A DNA stretch of 64,000 nt from Parabacteroides sp. AM08-6 (GTDB lineage: Bacteria; Bacteroidota; Bacteroidia; Bacteroidales; Tannerellaceae): positions 2,441 to 66,440 of the forward strand of contig NZ_QRMP01000006.1 of the NCBI RefSeq assembly GCF_003473295.1. Direction: 5' to 3'. Under the pieces are notes generated by a model that was given only the letters and a program-made list of their open reading frames with translations, was not told the origin of the DNA and ran no database searches. The position numbers and the translations under genes were made by a program. Positions 9,735-19,695 of the stretch are shown piece by piece; position 1 is the first letter of the stretch, and every line of letters begins with the position of its first letter.

Positions 9735-12068
9735 TTAATTAGCTTTGACACTTTCTATCGGATTGGCATTTGCTGCTCGCCAGCTCTGGAAAAAAACAGC
9801 CAAAAATGAAACTAACAGGCAGAAAAGACCTGCAGCAATGAAAATAAGAGGATGCAGCTCTATCCGATAAGAATAGTCTACCAGCCATTGCTTCATAAAA
9901 TGCCAACTTAACGGGACAGCTATGACAAAAGCAATTCCAACATACATCAAGAAGGTGGACACCAAACGTATCAGTATAGCCTGGTTGTCGGAACCAAACA
10001 CTTTACGAATAGCGACTTCCTGCGCACGCTGCTGGATAAAATAAGTGGACATGGCCAACAGTCCCAACAATGAAATAAGGATAGCAACAACAGCAAAAAC
10101 TGTAATAATCTTAACCATTCGGATTTGTGCATCGAAAGTTTCCTGTACTTGCTGGTCGAGATAACTTGCCTCAAAATCCACGCCTGTCACCTTTTCAAAT
10201 ACCTGACGCACCTTATCATACGTTGCGTACGGCTCCCCTTCTACCCTAACCAAAAAACACCAAGGATAATCTTCCTTAAAATCGGTAAAACGCAACATCA
10301 ACGGAGAACTTTCCTGTGCAATGCTGCGCAAATGAAAATCTTTGATTACGCCTAGGATTGGAGCCGGATCATTACCTTTAAGATGGAAAACTTCCGCTGT
10401 TTCGGGAAGTCCCATGTCTTTGAAAGCTCTTTCCGTCAAAAACCAACTCCATTGTCCCGACGAAGCGACCTTATTATCTTGCTTAATCTGAAGCCCTAAA
10501 ATATGGAACGAAGCACTGTCCAATACCAATTGCTGGCAACTGAGTGATCGCCCTTCATAAATACCGGACAGGTTGTTACCCCCATCAAAAGGAGTCCCAC
10601 AGGAAAGACCGACCTCTTTAATTTCCGGAATACTTCTCAACTGCTCCATCGCTGCGGTAATTTCATTACGTGACCGGCAAGTATTATCAACAACCAGCAA
10701 ATTTTCTTTATCATATCCCAACGGAGCGACTATCATGTGATAAATTTGTAATCCCATCACCAGGGCAGCTACAATCGTTGCTATCGTAATAATATTCTGG
10801 AAAGTAATAAAACATTTGCTGAACACCATTTTCGTTTGACGCCGGAACGTACCACGTACTACATCTATCGGTTTTGCCGACGAAATCAACACAGCCGGAA
10901 GTAAGCCGGACAAGAATCCGATAAGTAATAATATACAAATAGTTAGCACAATCCAAACCGGATTACATGCATCCTGTAAATATATTTTTGTAGCCAACAG
11001 CTTTTCTGCAAAAGGTACAGCAGCATAAGCCAATAATACTCCAATAAAAAAAGAGATAAAAGTCATCAATGTCGACTCCATTATCAATCGTGAAAACAAT
11101 TCCCTGCGCGACGAACCCAATAAACGACGCGTAGCCATCTCTTTCGCCCGTTGACCGGCCTGGGCAACAGTCAAATTGATATAATTAAATACGGCAAATA
11201 TCAGGATAAGCAAACCTACCGACAACAAAACCAACACAAAATTACGGTCCCCATGTTCCAATGGTGTATATTCATTATGATAAAAATAAAGCTCACGTAA
11301 AGGTATCAATTTTACTTCCTTATAAAAATCCATTTTATACAACCAGAATGTTTCCTTAAAATAAGAAAGAATATCCGGTAACTTACTATTCAAATCCATC
11401 CCTCTATTCATCATCAAGAATGCTACCGCACAACCGGCATTTCCCTCGTTTGTCATGCCAATACTGCTATTAAACTCGGCAGCACGCTCCACACGGACCA
11501 AAATGTCTTTATAAGGCATTACCGATTTACGAATATCTTCCATAATACCCGAAACGATTACACTCGTAGAGTCGCTGATACGGATGCTTTTCCCCATCGG
11601 ATCTTCCTGACCGAAAAGCTTTCGAGCAAAAGTTTCCGATATGACAGCACTATATTTATCACGCAAAGCATTAACCGGGTCTCCTTCCCGCAAATGAAAA
11701 GAAAAGAAATTAAAGAATGTTGAATCAACACAGGCACTCTTGGCAGTCAACTTTTTATCGCCATAGCGCACTTGAAAATCGGGTACGTTATTCAGTATAA
11801 CAGGACAAACCTTTTCAATCTCCGGATAGCGGTTCTGTAAACGATATGCAATGGGGAGAGCTGTTGTCGGTCCCCCCTCATGGGCAAGAGCATAAATACG
11901 GTCACTTTCCGTTTGAAACTTATCCGTCGAAAGTTCCTGAGTCGTATATACGGCAATCAATAGCACAAACATCAACGACACAGACAATCCGAATACATCG
12001 ATTGCCGTATAAGCTTTATTCCGGCTCAAAAACTTAAAAAAAGATTTCAAATTAAGTAAGTTATTCAT
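9735..12068 (-). CDS. MacB/FtsX-type ABC permease, 777 residues
   Basis: A two-repeat FtsX-like permease. It has a first transmembrane helix (about 22-44), a large periplasmic MacB-type domain, three helices around 285-405, a fourth near 425-450, a second periplasmic domain, and three C-terminal helices. The cytoplasmic family motif occurs in both halves: EMATRRLLGSS and EVAIRKVFGS. Such proteins usually couple ATP hydrolysis to mechanical work across the inner membrane rather than to import. It lies 64 bp downstream of the ATPase gene and is probably in the same operon as the other permease. No HlyD-type adaptor or TolC gene is in the window. Confidence 0.9.
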   Translation of the reverse strand: MNNLLNLKSFFKFLSRNKAYTAIDVFGLSVSLMFVLLIAVYTTQELSTDKFQTESDRIYALAHEGGPTTALPIAYRLQNRYPEIEKVCPVILNNVPDFQVRYGDKKLTAKSACVDSTFFNFFSFHLREGDPVNALRDKYSAVISETFARKLFGQEDPMGKSIRISDSTSVIVSGIMEDIRKSVMPYKDILVRVERAAEFNSSIGMTNEGNAGCAVAFLMMNRGMDLNSKLPDILSYFKETFWLYKMDFYKEVKLIPLRELYFYHNEYTPLEHGDRNFVLVLLSVGLLILIFAVFNYINLTVAQAGQRAKEMATRRLLGSSRRELFSRLIMESTLMTFISFFIGVLLAYAAVPFAEKLLATKIYLQDACNPVWIVLTICILLLIGFLSGLLPAVLISSAKPIDVVRGTFRRQTKMVFSKCFITFQNIITIATIVAALVMGLQIYHMIVAPLGYDKENLLVVDNTCRSRNEITAAMEQLRSIPEIKEVGLSCGTPFDGGNNLSGIYEGRSLSCQQLVLDSASFHILGLQIKQDNKVASSGQWSWFLTERAFKDMGLPETAEVFHLKGNDPAPILGVIKDFHLRSIAQESSPLMLRFTDFKEDYPWCFLVRVEGEPYATYDKVRQVFEKVTGVDFEASYLDQQVQETFDAQIRMVKIITVFAVVAILISLLGLLAMSTYFIQQRAQEVAIRKVFGSDNQAILIRLVSTFLMYVGIAFVIAVPLSWHFMKQWLVDYSYRIELHPLIFIAAGLFCLLVSFLAVFFQSWRAANANPIESVKAN

Positions 12069-12132
12069 TGGATTTCAAATAAAAAACACTCTAAATATTC
12101 TAACAGACCTATTCTGCACAGAGACCTACCCA

Positions 12133-12813
12133 CTAAATGAATTCATTCACGGAAGAGACAATACTACCATCGAACAAATTAATAATACGATGAGCAAAGC
12201 TGGCATCATGTTTAGAGTGGGTTACCATTACAATAGTAGTGCCTTCTTTATTCAGTTCGGTCAGAAGTTGCATCACTTCAGCTCCGTTTTTAGAGTCCAA
12301 GTTACCGGTCGGCTCATCGGCAAGGATTATTTTAGGATTCGACACCACTGCGCGGGCTATAGCCACACGTTGTTGCTGACCACCGGAGAGTTGCTGCGGA
12401 AAATGGTTGGCACGATGACTGATATTCATTCTTTTCAAAATATCATTTACCATCTGTTTCCGTTCTGCAGATTTTACTTTTAAGTAGGTTAAGGGAAGCT
12501 CCACATTCTCAAATACATTCAATTCGTCAATCAAGTTAAAGCTTTGGAATACGAAACCGATATTTCCTTTTCTCACTTGAGTACGTTCTTTTTCTTTTAA
12601 ATGCCCGACTTCCTTATCTGCCAAATAATAATCACCGGAAGTCGGATTATCCAACAATCCTAAAATATTCAACAAAGTAGATTTACCACAACCGGATGGT
12701 CCCATTACAGCCACAAATTCCCCATCTTTCACTTCCAAAGAAACATTATTCAATGCGATTGTTTCTACTTCTTCCGTACGGAAAAACTTACTTAAACCTT
12801 CAATTTTAATCAT
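12133..12813 (-). CDS. ABC transporter ATPase, MacB/LolD type
   Basis: A 226-residue ATPase of the MacB/LolD/FtsE class. Walker A is GPSGCGKST (38-46), the signature LSGGQQQRV (142-150), Walker B with catalytic Glu is ILADEPTG (163-170), and the H-loop His is in MVTHSKH. It sits between two large FtsX-type permease genes, 16 bp after the first. The natural reading is one complex of an ATPase dimer with two different permeases. Confidence 0.95.
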   Translation of the reverse strand: MIKIEGLSKFFRTEEVETIALNNVSLEVKDGEFVAVMGPSGCGKSTLLNILGLLDNPTSGDYYLADKEVGHLKEKERTQVRKGNIGFVFQSFNLIDELNVFENVELPLTYLKVKSAERKQMVNDILKRMNISHRANHFPQQLSGGQQQRVAIARAVVSNPKIILADEPTGNLDSKNGAEVMQLLTELNKEGTTIVMVTHSKHDASFAHRIINLFDGSIVSSVNEFI

Positions 12814-12829
12814 GATTGTATATTTTAAA

Positions 12830-15199
12830 TTATTCAGACTTTATATTATTAACAGGATTCTCATTTGCCACATGCCAATTCTGGAAAGTCACCGTAATGA
12901 GAGTAATCACACTTACAATCAAAAAGGCAAACGGCAATACCCACCAGTACATGGGCGTACGATAAGCAAAATTCTCCAGCCACCTATAAACAGCATACCA
13001 TGCAACAGGAGCCCCCAGAATAAAGCACACCAACAAAATCAAACAATAACTCTTGTTAAACATCAACAATATTTCCCCTGTAGTCGAGCCTAAAACTTTA
13101 CGAAGGGCTATTTCTTTTCTTTTATATTCGCTTTCAAAAACAACAAGACCGAATACTCCCACTATTGAAATAAAAATAGCAATTATACTGAACAAGGTTA
13201 TCAAATAACTGATTTTTAATTCTTTTTCGTATGTACTCTGCAATACCTCATCATAAAAACGAACCGTAAACGGATATTCCGGATCAAATTTGGATAACGA
13301 AGTTCTTACATGTCTCATCGCTGCCCGCAAATCGCTGCCGGCTTTTACTTTTACGTATGCCACATTATAAAACTTACTTTCTTGTCCCCATTGATATTTT
13401 CCCCATACATAGAAAGCCATCGGAGATACTTCCTGACGGAAAGAGGCAAACTTTATATCGGGAATAAAACCGATTATTTCGTTTCCATCAATTTTCTCAT
13501 TCAATTTCATATCATATAGCGTACGCGCCTTTTCATTAAAGATATAAGCTCCGGCTTCGCTTAAATCATCCTCCTGACGGAAGTCACGTCCGTCAATCAC
13601 TTTTATCCCCATAACCTTCAGGAAAGTGACCGATACCGGAAGGCATTGAAAATTAATTTCTTCGCCATTATATTGGCGTCCCCACCCCATATACTGGTCA
13701 CTACTGGATAAAAGGAATTGTGAGAAAGTAACATCTTCCACACCTGAGAAACTCTTTAATTGATTGGTAAAAGCGGCAAGGTTCTGATTAATTTTACCAT
13801 TCAAATTAATCGTAATCAATTCTTCCTTATCATATCCGAGCGGTGTATTCTGCATATAATGATTTTGCAGATACATGAACAACGAACCGATAATCAAGGC
13901 AAATGAAGCGACAAACTGGATACCGACCAGTACACTTCTCATTTGCCGTCCTTTCGGAGACAAACCGAAACTACCTTTCAACACCAATGCCGGCGGAAAA
14001 GATGTTATATAAGCCGCCGGATAAAAACCAGCAAGCAAACCTACAATTACAGCAAGTATAGCCGTTCCTCCAATAATAATAGGTTGTGCGGCAAACGAAA
14101 TATCGGCATCGACAAATGAAACCAGCTGAGTTTTACCGATAAGATATAATAAACCAAGTGATACAAAATAAGCAAATAAACTGATGCAAACAGCCTCCAC
14201 CAATAATCCCCCACGTAAAATAGCATCGGTACTTCCCAACACTTTTTGGGTATTAATGCTCTTAATACGAAGTGGAGTCAAAGCCGTACTGAAATTGGTA
14301 AAATTAATTCCGGCAATAATCAGGATAATGAATGCAATGGAAAAAAGCACAGTCAATGTCTGATGGCTTGCCTTGGGTAAGGGGTCGAAATCCACATTTC
14401 TCAAAAAGTGTAAGTCGGGCAAAGAAGTCAAACGAATACCGACACTATCCCTTTCCCAGTCAAAATTTTTTCCGAATGCCTCCTGCGCGTTAAAGTTCTT
14501 CTTAAAATTCTCCAGCACACTCTCTTTGTTTTCCGGATTATCCAGACGAACAAAGAACAAATAATTCCAGTTTCCCCAATTATTATAATTTTCTTTGGAG
14601 TACATGGGCGTATAGATAATGTTTCTCAGGGAAGAGTTAACCGGAAAATCCTTATAAACACCCCCCACCTGTATTGATTTGATTTGCGAAGTTTCAAAAG
14701 TCAGTAACTGTCCCAATGCCTGTTCATTGCCAAACAACTTCCGAGCCATACTTTCCGGTATCAAAACGCTATTAGGTTCATCCAATGCCTTTTCCGTGCC
14801 TTCTATCAAATCAAAATGAAAAACATTCATTATTTCCGGAGAAATATCCTGCACATCTTCTTTATAGTTTATCTTTTGTCCGTTCTTCTCTACATAGAAA
14901 AAAAGGCTACTTGACCAAGCAGACATAATTCCTCCTCCTTTGATATGGGGAGAAGATTCTGTAAAGGCACGTGTAAAAGGACGGCAAATAACAGCTTGGG
15001 AGCTTTTAGCCTGTACTAAATCCAACCTGAAAATGGCAGGTGCATCTTGCTGATTCGAATCAAACTTATAATCATAATCTACCTGCATCATTATCAGCAT
15101 AAAAGCGACAAAAGCGACACTCAGCCCCAACACATTCAGAAATGTAGCTGTTTTAAACCGACTTACAACATTTAGAAAGTTTCGCAGAATTGTTTTCAT
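12830..15199 (-). CDS. MacB/FtsX-type ABC permease, 789 residues
   Basis: I chose the ATG at 15199 rather than 15253. The extra 18 residues are polar and cysteine-bearing, whereas MKTILRNFLNVVSRFK is the usual start of this family and is preceded by AAGAAG. The architecture matches the permease downstream of the ATPase: an N-terminal helix (about 22-42), a periplasmic domain, a helix cluster, a second half, and C-terminal helices. The motif NTQKVLGST in the first half is degenerate; EIALRKVLGST in the second half is canonical. The two permeases are paralogues in a permease-ATPase-permease order. The cargo is unknown. Extrusion of a toxic glycan-linked compound or lipoprotein handling are guesses. 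Confidence 0.9.
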   Translation of the reverse strand: MKTILRNFLNVVSRFKTATFLNVLGLSVAFVAFMLIMMQVDYDYKFDSNQQDAPAIFRLDLVQAKSSQAVICRPFTRAFTESSPHIKGGGIMSAWSSSLFFYVEKNGQKINYKEDVQDISPEIMNVFHFDLIEGTEKALDEPNSVLIPESMARKLFGNEQALGQLLTFETSQIKSIQVGGVYKDFPVNSSLRNIIYTPMYSKENYNNWGNWNYLFFVRLDNPENKESVLENFKKNFNAQEAFGKNFDWERDSVGIRLTSLPDLHFLRNVDFDPLPKASHQTLTVLFSIAFIILIIAGINFTNFSTALTPLRIKSINTQKVLGSTDAILRGGLLVEAVCISLFAYFVSLGLLYLIGKTQLVSFVDADISFAAQPIIIGGTAILAVIVGLLAGFYPAAYITSFPPALVLKGSFGLSPKGRQMRSVLVGIQFVASFALIIGSLFMYLQNHYMQNTPLGYDKEELITINLNGKINQNLAAFTNQLKSFSGVEDVTFSQFLLSSSDQYMGWGRQYNGEEINFQCLPVSVTFLKVMGIKVIDGRDFRQEDDLSEAGAYIFNEKARTLYDMKLNEKIDGNEIIGFIPDIKFASFRQEVSPMAFYVWGKYQWGQESKFYNVAYVKVKAGSDLRAAMRHVRTSLSKFDPEYPFTVRFYDEVLQSTYEKELKISYLITLFSIIAIFISIVGVFGLVVFESEYKRKEIALRKVLGSTTGEILLMFNKSYCLILLVCFILGAPVAWYAVYRWLENFAYRTPMYWWVLPFAFLIVSVITLITVTFQNWHVANENPVNNIKSE

Positions 15200-15303
15200 A
15201 ACTTCTTTATTCCAATTATTCTTGCTTACAAAATGACAAAAAACATGCCACAAACGATAAACAGCTAATAATCAGAACAATCAAACAAAACCACCCAAAT
15301 GAA

Positions 15304-15345
15304 ATTGTCAAGAAATTAGACACTGATGTCCAATTTCTTGACAAT
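15304..15345. terminator. 18-bp hairpin between GH92 and ABC genes
   Basis: Stem 15304-15321 with 15328-15345, one mismatch, 6-nt loop. It lies 33 bp beyond the stop of the third GH92 gene and is followed on the minus strand by a moderately T-rich run. It probably ends that transcript. Confidence 0.65.
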
Positions 15346-15377
15346 GAAAAGAAGGACTAATAAAACCAAAGTTCCAT

Positions 15378-17576
15378 TTATCTATACCAGACCGGTCCAG
15401 GTTTGTTTCCCATCTCGAATTCTAACGTATCGCCATTCATGATTTGTTCATGGGTTATATAGCTTTTACCGTATGGTTTCCCATTCAGTTTCACTGATTG
15501 TATAAAAATATTTTCACGACTTACCGCAGGTGCCAGAACCGTAAAAGTTTTTCCGTTTATCAGGTTCATTCTCACTTCAGGAAAAAGCGGAGTCCCGATT
15601 TCATATTTCCCGCTTACCGGATCGACCGGATAAAAGCCCATAGCACTAAACACATACCAAGCCGACATCTGCCCACAATCCTCATTACCACAAAGACCTG
15701 CCGGGTTATTCTGATATAACTCATGAAGTACCTGAGCAACATATTGTTGTGTTTTCCAAGGTTGATGCACCTTATTATACAAATAAATTACATGATGACT
15801 CGGTTCATTTCCATGCGCGTATTGCCCAATCATACCGGTACTGAAAATCGGTAATTCCTCTTCCGAATGGGGTGTATAAGTAAACATGCTGTCCAACTTC
15901 TGAGTAAACCGATCTTTACCTCCGGTCAATTCAATCAAACCATCCAAGTCTTGTGGAACAGACCAGAAATACTGCCATCCATTGCTTTCACAAATATCTT
16001 CAGTATAATCATCCGGACTGAAATCGGCAATAAAATCACCTTTAGATGTACGAGGTTGCATAAATGATGTAACCGGATTATACATATTACGGTAATTTTG
16101 TGCCCGCTTATAAAATACTTCCGCCAATTCTTTGTGTCCCATTTTTTCTGCCATACGGGCTATGCAGTAATCGTCATAAGCATATTCAAGAGTTTTCGAG
16201 AGAGACCAGTTTCCACTATCCGAAGGAACATATCCCAATTTCTTATAAAGACCAATTCCCCGATAATCATCAATATTTGCAGTAGCGACACAAGCAGCCA
16301 ACGCGTGTTCCGGATCAAAATTTCCAATACCTTTCAGATAGGCATCTACGATAACCGGAATAGAATGGTATCCAATCATCATATCCGTTTCCACACCGTA
16401 AAAATTCCATACCGGCAAACGACCGTTTTGCTCATAAAAAGCCAGGAATGATTTAATCATATCATTCACACGTTGCGGTTCTGTATAAGTAAACAATGGA
16501 TGAGCAGCACGATAAGTATCCCAAAGAGAAAAAGTAGAATAATTCACCCAACCGTCTGTTTTATGTATTTTCCCGTCAGGTCCATAATAAGAACCATCCA
16601 CATCACTGAATATAGTCGGGGCCAACATCGTATGATACAAAGCAGTATAAAAATTCACCATATCATCTGTACTCGGGCTTTTCACTTCTATTCTAGACAA
16701 ATGGCGGTTCCAATTGTCCACCGCTTGTTGGTGATAGCGTTTAAAATCATCGGTTGGAACTTCCTCCTGAAGATTTTTAGCAGCCCCTTCCATACTGACT
16801 CCGGATATACCGGTATTCACCAAAATTTCTTCGCCTTTCATTGTATTAAAATCAAAACGGGCGATATAAGCTGTTCCGATGCGTCCCTTATCTTTCGTTT
16901 CTATAGCAGTTGTATCCAAATGATAAGCAATAAATGGTTTTGAGAAACGCGTCTGAAAATAAACATGCTGATTTTTAGCCCATCCGTCGGAAAAACGGTA
17001 ACCACGAATAGTAACCGAATCAAGTACTTCGATATAAGAATCGGTCGTAAAATCCCAGTTCATCGCCTTTTTCAGATTTAGAAATACCGAAGCTTCCGCT
17101 TTTGGAAAGATATACCGCTGAATACCGCAACGTTCAGTCGCCGTCAGCTCGACATTAATATTATAATCTTTCAACAAAACACGATAATAACCGGCAGAAG
17201 CTGTTTCTTCATTATGAGAAAAAGAAGAATAAATACCCAAAGGAGCAGGTGCTTCTTTGTACGGACGTGTCACCGGCATAAAAGATATATCATACAAATC
17301 GCCGGCTCCGGTACCGGAAAGGTGAGTATGGCTAAACCCTGCGATAGTACTATCCGGATAAAAATAACCAGAAATACGGTCCCAGCCTGGCAATCCGTTG
17401 TCCGGACTCAATTGAACCATCCCATATGGAACCTGAGCTCCCGGATAAGTATTGCCGGTAAAATCAGTTCCAATAAAAGGATTTACATATTGTGTATAAT
17501 CCGCCTCCTGTTGTTTTTCCGGCGTGCAGGCTGCCAGAGCCAGCAAAGAGGCCGCCAATAAAGACTTGTGTCTCAT
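15378..17576 (-). CDS. GH92 exo-alpha-mannosidase lipoprotein, third of three
   Basis: A 732-residue GH92. The signal ends in the lipobox LALAAC, with Cys17 as the lipidation site, so this copy is membrane-anchored, unlike its two relatives. The core begins YTQYVNPFIGTDFTGNTYPG. The predicted catalytic acid is Glu530 in ICESNGWQY. The base region reads GNEDCGQMSAW (Asp633), with Asn where the other two have the first Asp. HGNEPS is intact. I could not place a His-Glu pair typical of alpha-1,2 enzymes, so its linkage preference probably differs. Its own promoter box lies upstream and a hairpin downstream, so it may be a separate transcription unit just after susD. Confidence 0.93.
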   Translation of the reverse strand: MRHKSLLAASLLALAACTPEKQQEADYTQYVNPFIGTDFTGNTYPGAQVPYGMVQLSPDNGLPGWDRISGYFYPDSTIAGFSHTHLSGTGAGDLYDISFMPVTRPYKEAPAPLGIYSSFSHNEETASAGYYRVLLKDYNINVELTATERCGIQRYIFPKAEASVFLNLKKAMNWDFTTDSYIEVLDSVTIRGYRFSDGWAKNQHVYFQTRFSKPFIAYHLDTTAIETKDKGRIGTAYIARFDFNTMKGEEILVNTGISGVSMEGAAKNLQEEVPTDDFKRYHQQAVDNWNRHLSRIEVKSPSTDDMVNFYTALYHTMLAPTIFSDVDGSYYGPDGKIHKTDGWVNYSTFSLWDTYRAAHPLFTYTEPQRVNDMIKSFLAFYEQNGRLPVWNFYGVETDMMIGYHSIPVIVDAYLKGIGNFDPEHALAACVATANIDDYRGIGLYKKLGYVPSDSGNWSLSKTLEYAYDDYCIARMAEKMGHKELAEVFYKRAQNYRNMYNPVTSFMQPRTSKGDFIADFSPDDYTEDICESNGWQYFWSVPQDLDGLIELTGGKDRFTQKLDSMFTYTPHSEEELPIFSTGMIGQYAHGNEPSHHVIYLYNKVHQPWKTQQYVAQVLHELYQNNPAGLCGNEDCGQMSAWYVFSAMGFYPVDPVSGKYEIGTPLFPEVRMNLINGKTFTVLAPAVSRENIFIQSVKLNGKPYGKSYITHEQIMNGDTLEFEMGNKPGPVWYR

Positions 17577-17599
17577 GTTTAAATAGCTTTAGTTTTGAA

Positions 17600-17607
17600 C
17601 AAAAATA
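17600..17607 (-). promoter_or_regulatory. Promoter of the third GH92 gene
   Basis: TATTTTTG on the minus strand matches TAnnTTTG, 24 bp before the ATG. A CTTG (17628-17631) lies 20 bp further upstream, a good spacing for the -33 element. Confidence 0.55.
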
Positions 17608-17706
17608 CAGCAAAGAGATACAATAAACAAGTGTATAACATCTATTAAAAATATTTGTTTTAATGCGACTGTACCCTAATTCATACAACAAGAGCAAAAA
17701 AATAAA

Positions 17707-17752
17707 ATTGCCCGAAAAAAAGAGAAATATAAATTCTCCCTTTCCGGGCAAT
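17707..17752 (-). terminator. Intrinsic terminator of the susCD transcript
   Basis: Stem ATTGCCCG with CGGGCAAT (17707-17714 and 17745-17752), extended by partly paired purine and pyrimidine tracts. On the minus strand it is followed by a T-rich run. It lies 25 bp past the susD stop. Confidence 0.75.
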
Positions 17753-17776
17753 CAATAAAAGACTAATATCTACCTG

Positions 17777-19687
17777 TTAATCCCAACCCGGATTTTGCTC
17801 CAGAGAAGGACTACGTTTCAATTCATCATCCATAATAGGGAACAAATAATGTCTCGGAGTCTGGAATACCCGGAAGTCCAAGTCACCCACTTTTACTCTG
17901 AAGCGTTCCATACGGTAATGTTTGCCATTTACAACAATCTTACCATTCGGATCTTCTACAGGTCTCATACCATGCGAAGTTCTCTGAGTTTTAGGATATG
18001 GGTAATAGTCAGCCGGAGAGCCCAAAGCTTTCCATGCAGCTTCTGCCTGAGCTTCTGCATCCGGTTCCAAATACAAACGACAATGCCAGATACGATCATT
18101 TTCATAGAATAATTCTACCCGACGTTCACGTTGGATATATTCGTTCATCAGAGCCTTGTTCGTTTTCACTTCAGGAGGCATTGGAGCCATAAATGAACGA
18201 GCACGAATCTCATTAACCATATTGTAGATTTCTTCAGACGGACCTGTTGTATTATTTACAGCTTCACAGTAAATATACATAATGGTCGGTAATCTGAAAA
18301 TAGCAGGCCCATGCATCATATAATCCTGATCTCTCGTCCAACTTTCTTTGATAAATTTACGCAGATAATAACCTGTATGAGAACGGTCACTCTGATAACT
18401 TTCACCAATTCTGTCGGAACCTTCCGCTGTATTAATCTGTCCCTTGTTAAAAGTAGCTCCATGATAAATAATATCTCTATAGAAACGAGGGTCACGATTC
18501 ACATAAGGATTCGCATCATCATATACCCCTTTGGCTTTATCACTATAAATAGGATATCCGTATCCATCAATTACTATTTCATATTCATCAACTTGTTCCT
18601 GCAAAGGTCTCTGACGCGCATGACCATTCATAGAAGGAGGACATACGTCACCACACCATCCACCTGCATTCTTATCTCTCGTACCGAACCAAACCCATTC
18701 ATTACGGATTGCTTCTGGATCAAAATTCATATTCCACAAACGATAAGGTACCATTTTGTTATTTGCAGTCGTACCATCTCCTCCATTCCAATCCTTATAA
18801 TCATTTGCAGTAGATGCTGTATATAAACTATAACGTTTTTTTCCGCCAACCTGAAAATCGATAACAGCTTTTGCCGCCTCTTTCGCTTTCACCCAACGTT
18901 GTTCATCATAGGTATATTCGTCCTTAAACACACGTGTATCATTCGGCATAGTACCACCATTCCACATAGGAGTTGCAGCCATCCAGCGAACCATAGCCTT
19001 CAATCCCAGACAAGCCCCTTTATCTACACGACCAAATTCATTATCCGGACAAATATCATACACGCGGTTATAAGCAGAATCCGCATCCATACAAATCTTT
19101 TCAACTAGTTCATGATAAGATGATTTAGGAATATTCATGTTATCACCAGGATACAGAGCCTTATCAACATAAGGAACTTCACCATACATTCTAATCAAAA
19201 GATAGTACAAATATCCTCTCAAAAAGAAAGTTTCACCAATACGACGGGAAAGGTCTCCGGTACGACCGTCACGCGGGTTATCTGGTGTATTATATTTAGC
19301 AATCCCTTCCAAGATAATATTCGCTTTACGTACTCTAGCATATAAATCCCACCAATACTGTCCTGTACTTGCTGGTAACCCCTGTACTGGTCCCCAGTTT
19401 CCGATATTAAACTGATGAGGAGTTGCTCCTTCATGTTGACTTGCCGCACATTCGTCTGTTACCGGAGCTGTACTAAAGTCTCTAAAGAAAATAAGAGGCT
19501 TATTGGAATTTCTAGAATCTTCATACAAGTTTGTCACCAAACCATCTACATAATCATAATGCGTAAAAATATCCTGCTCCGTTTTTTGATCATCTGGCAT
19601 TTTATCCAAATAATCGTTACATGAGGCAAAGGCTGTACATGCCGTAATCCCCACAATGTATTTCAATATATTTTTTGTTTTCATCAT
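17777..19687 (-). CDS. SusD-like outer-membrane glycan-binding lipoprotein
   Basis: A 636-residue SusD/RagB protein. The signal ends in the lipobox FASC (cysteine near residue 23), followed by NDYLDKMPDDQ, the usual SusD start. SusD proteins form a lid on the SusC channel and bind the oligosaccharide at the cell surface. The start could equally be the next Met, one codon later. It is 8 bp downstream of susC, so the two are translationally linked. Given the GH92 and GH38 neighbours, the ligand is probably an alpha-mannan or high-mannose N-glycan. Confidence 0.94.
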   Translation of the reverse strand: MMKTKNILKYIVGITACTAFASCNDYLDKMPDDQKTEQDIFTHYDYVDGLVTNLYEDSRNSNKPLIFFRDFSTAPVTDECAASQHEGATPHQFNIGNWGPVQGLPASTGQYWWDLYARVRKANIILEGIAKYNTPDNPRDGRTGDLSRRIGETFFLRGYLYYLLIRMYGEVPYVDKALYPGDNMNIPKSSYHELVEKICMDADSAYNRVYDICPDNEFGRVDKGACLGLKAMVRWMAATPMWNGGTMPNDTRVFKDEYTYDEQRWVKAKEAAKAVIDFQVGGKKRYSLYTASTANDYKDWNGGDGTTANNKMVPYRLWNMNFDPEAIRNEWVWFGTRDKNAGGWCGDVCPPSMNGHARQRPLQEQVDEYEIVIDGYGYPIYSDKAKGVYDDANPYVNRDPRFYRDIIYHGATFNKGQINTAEGSDRIGESYQSDRSHTGYYLRKFIKESWTRDQDYMMHGPAIFRLPTIMYIYCEAVNNTTGPSEEIYNMVNEIRARSFMAPMPPEVKTNKALMNEYIQRERRVELFYENDRIWHCRLYLEPDAEAQAEAAWKALGSPADYYPYPKTQRTSHGMRPVEDPNGKIVVNGKHYRMERFRVKVGDLDFRVFQTPRHYLFPIMDDELKRSPSLEQNPGWD

Positions 19688-19695
19688 ATAAAATC

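Noticed and set aside
15304..15345. 18-bp inverted repeat considered as a second inversion site or IS end
   Set aside because: The arms are 6 bp apart, so it can only be a hairpin; there is no transposase and no second copy in the window.
17464..17751. 95-residue minus-strand frame over the GH92 start
   Set aside because: It covers the susD terminator and the GH92 promoter and shares its 3' part with the GH92 signal peptide in another frame; not credible as a gene.
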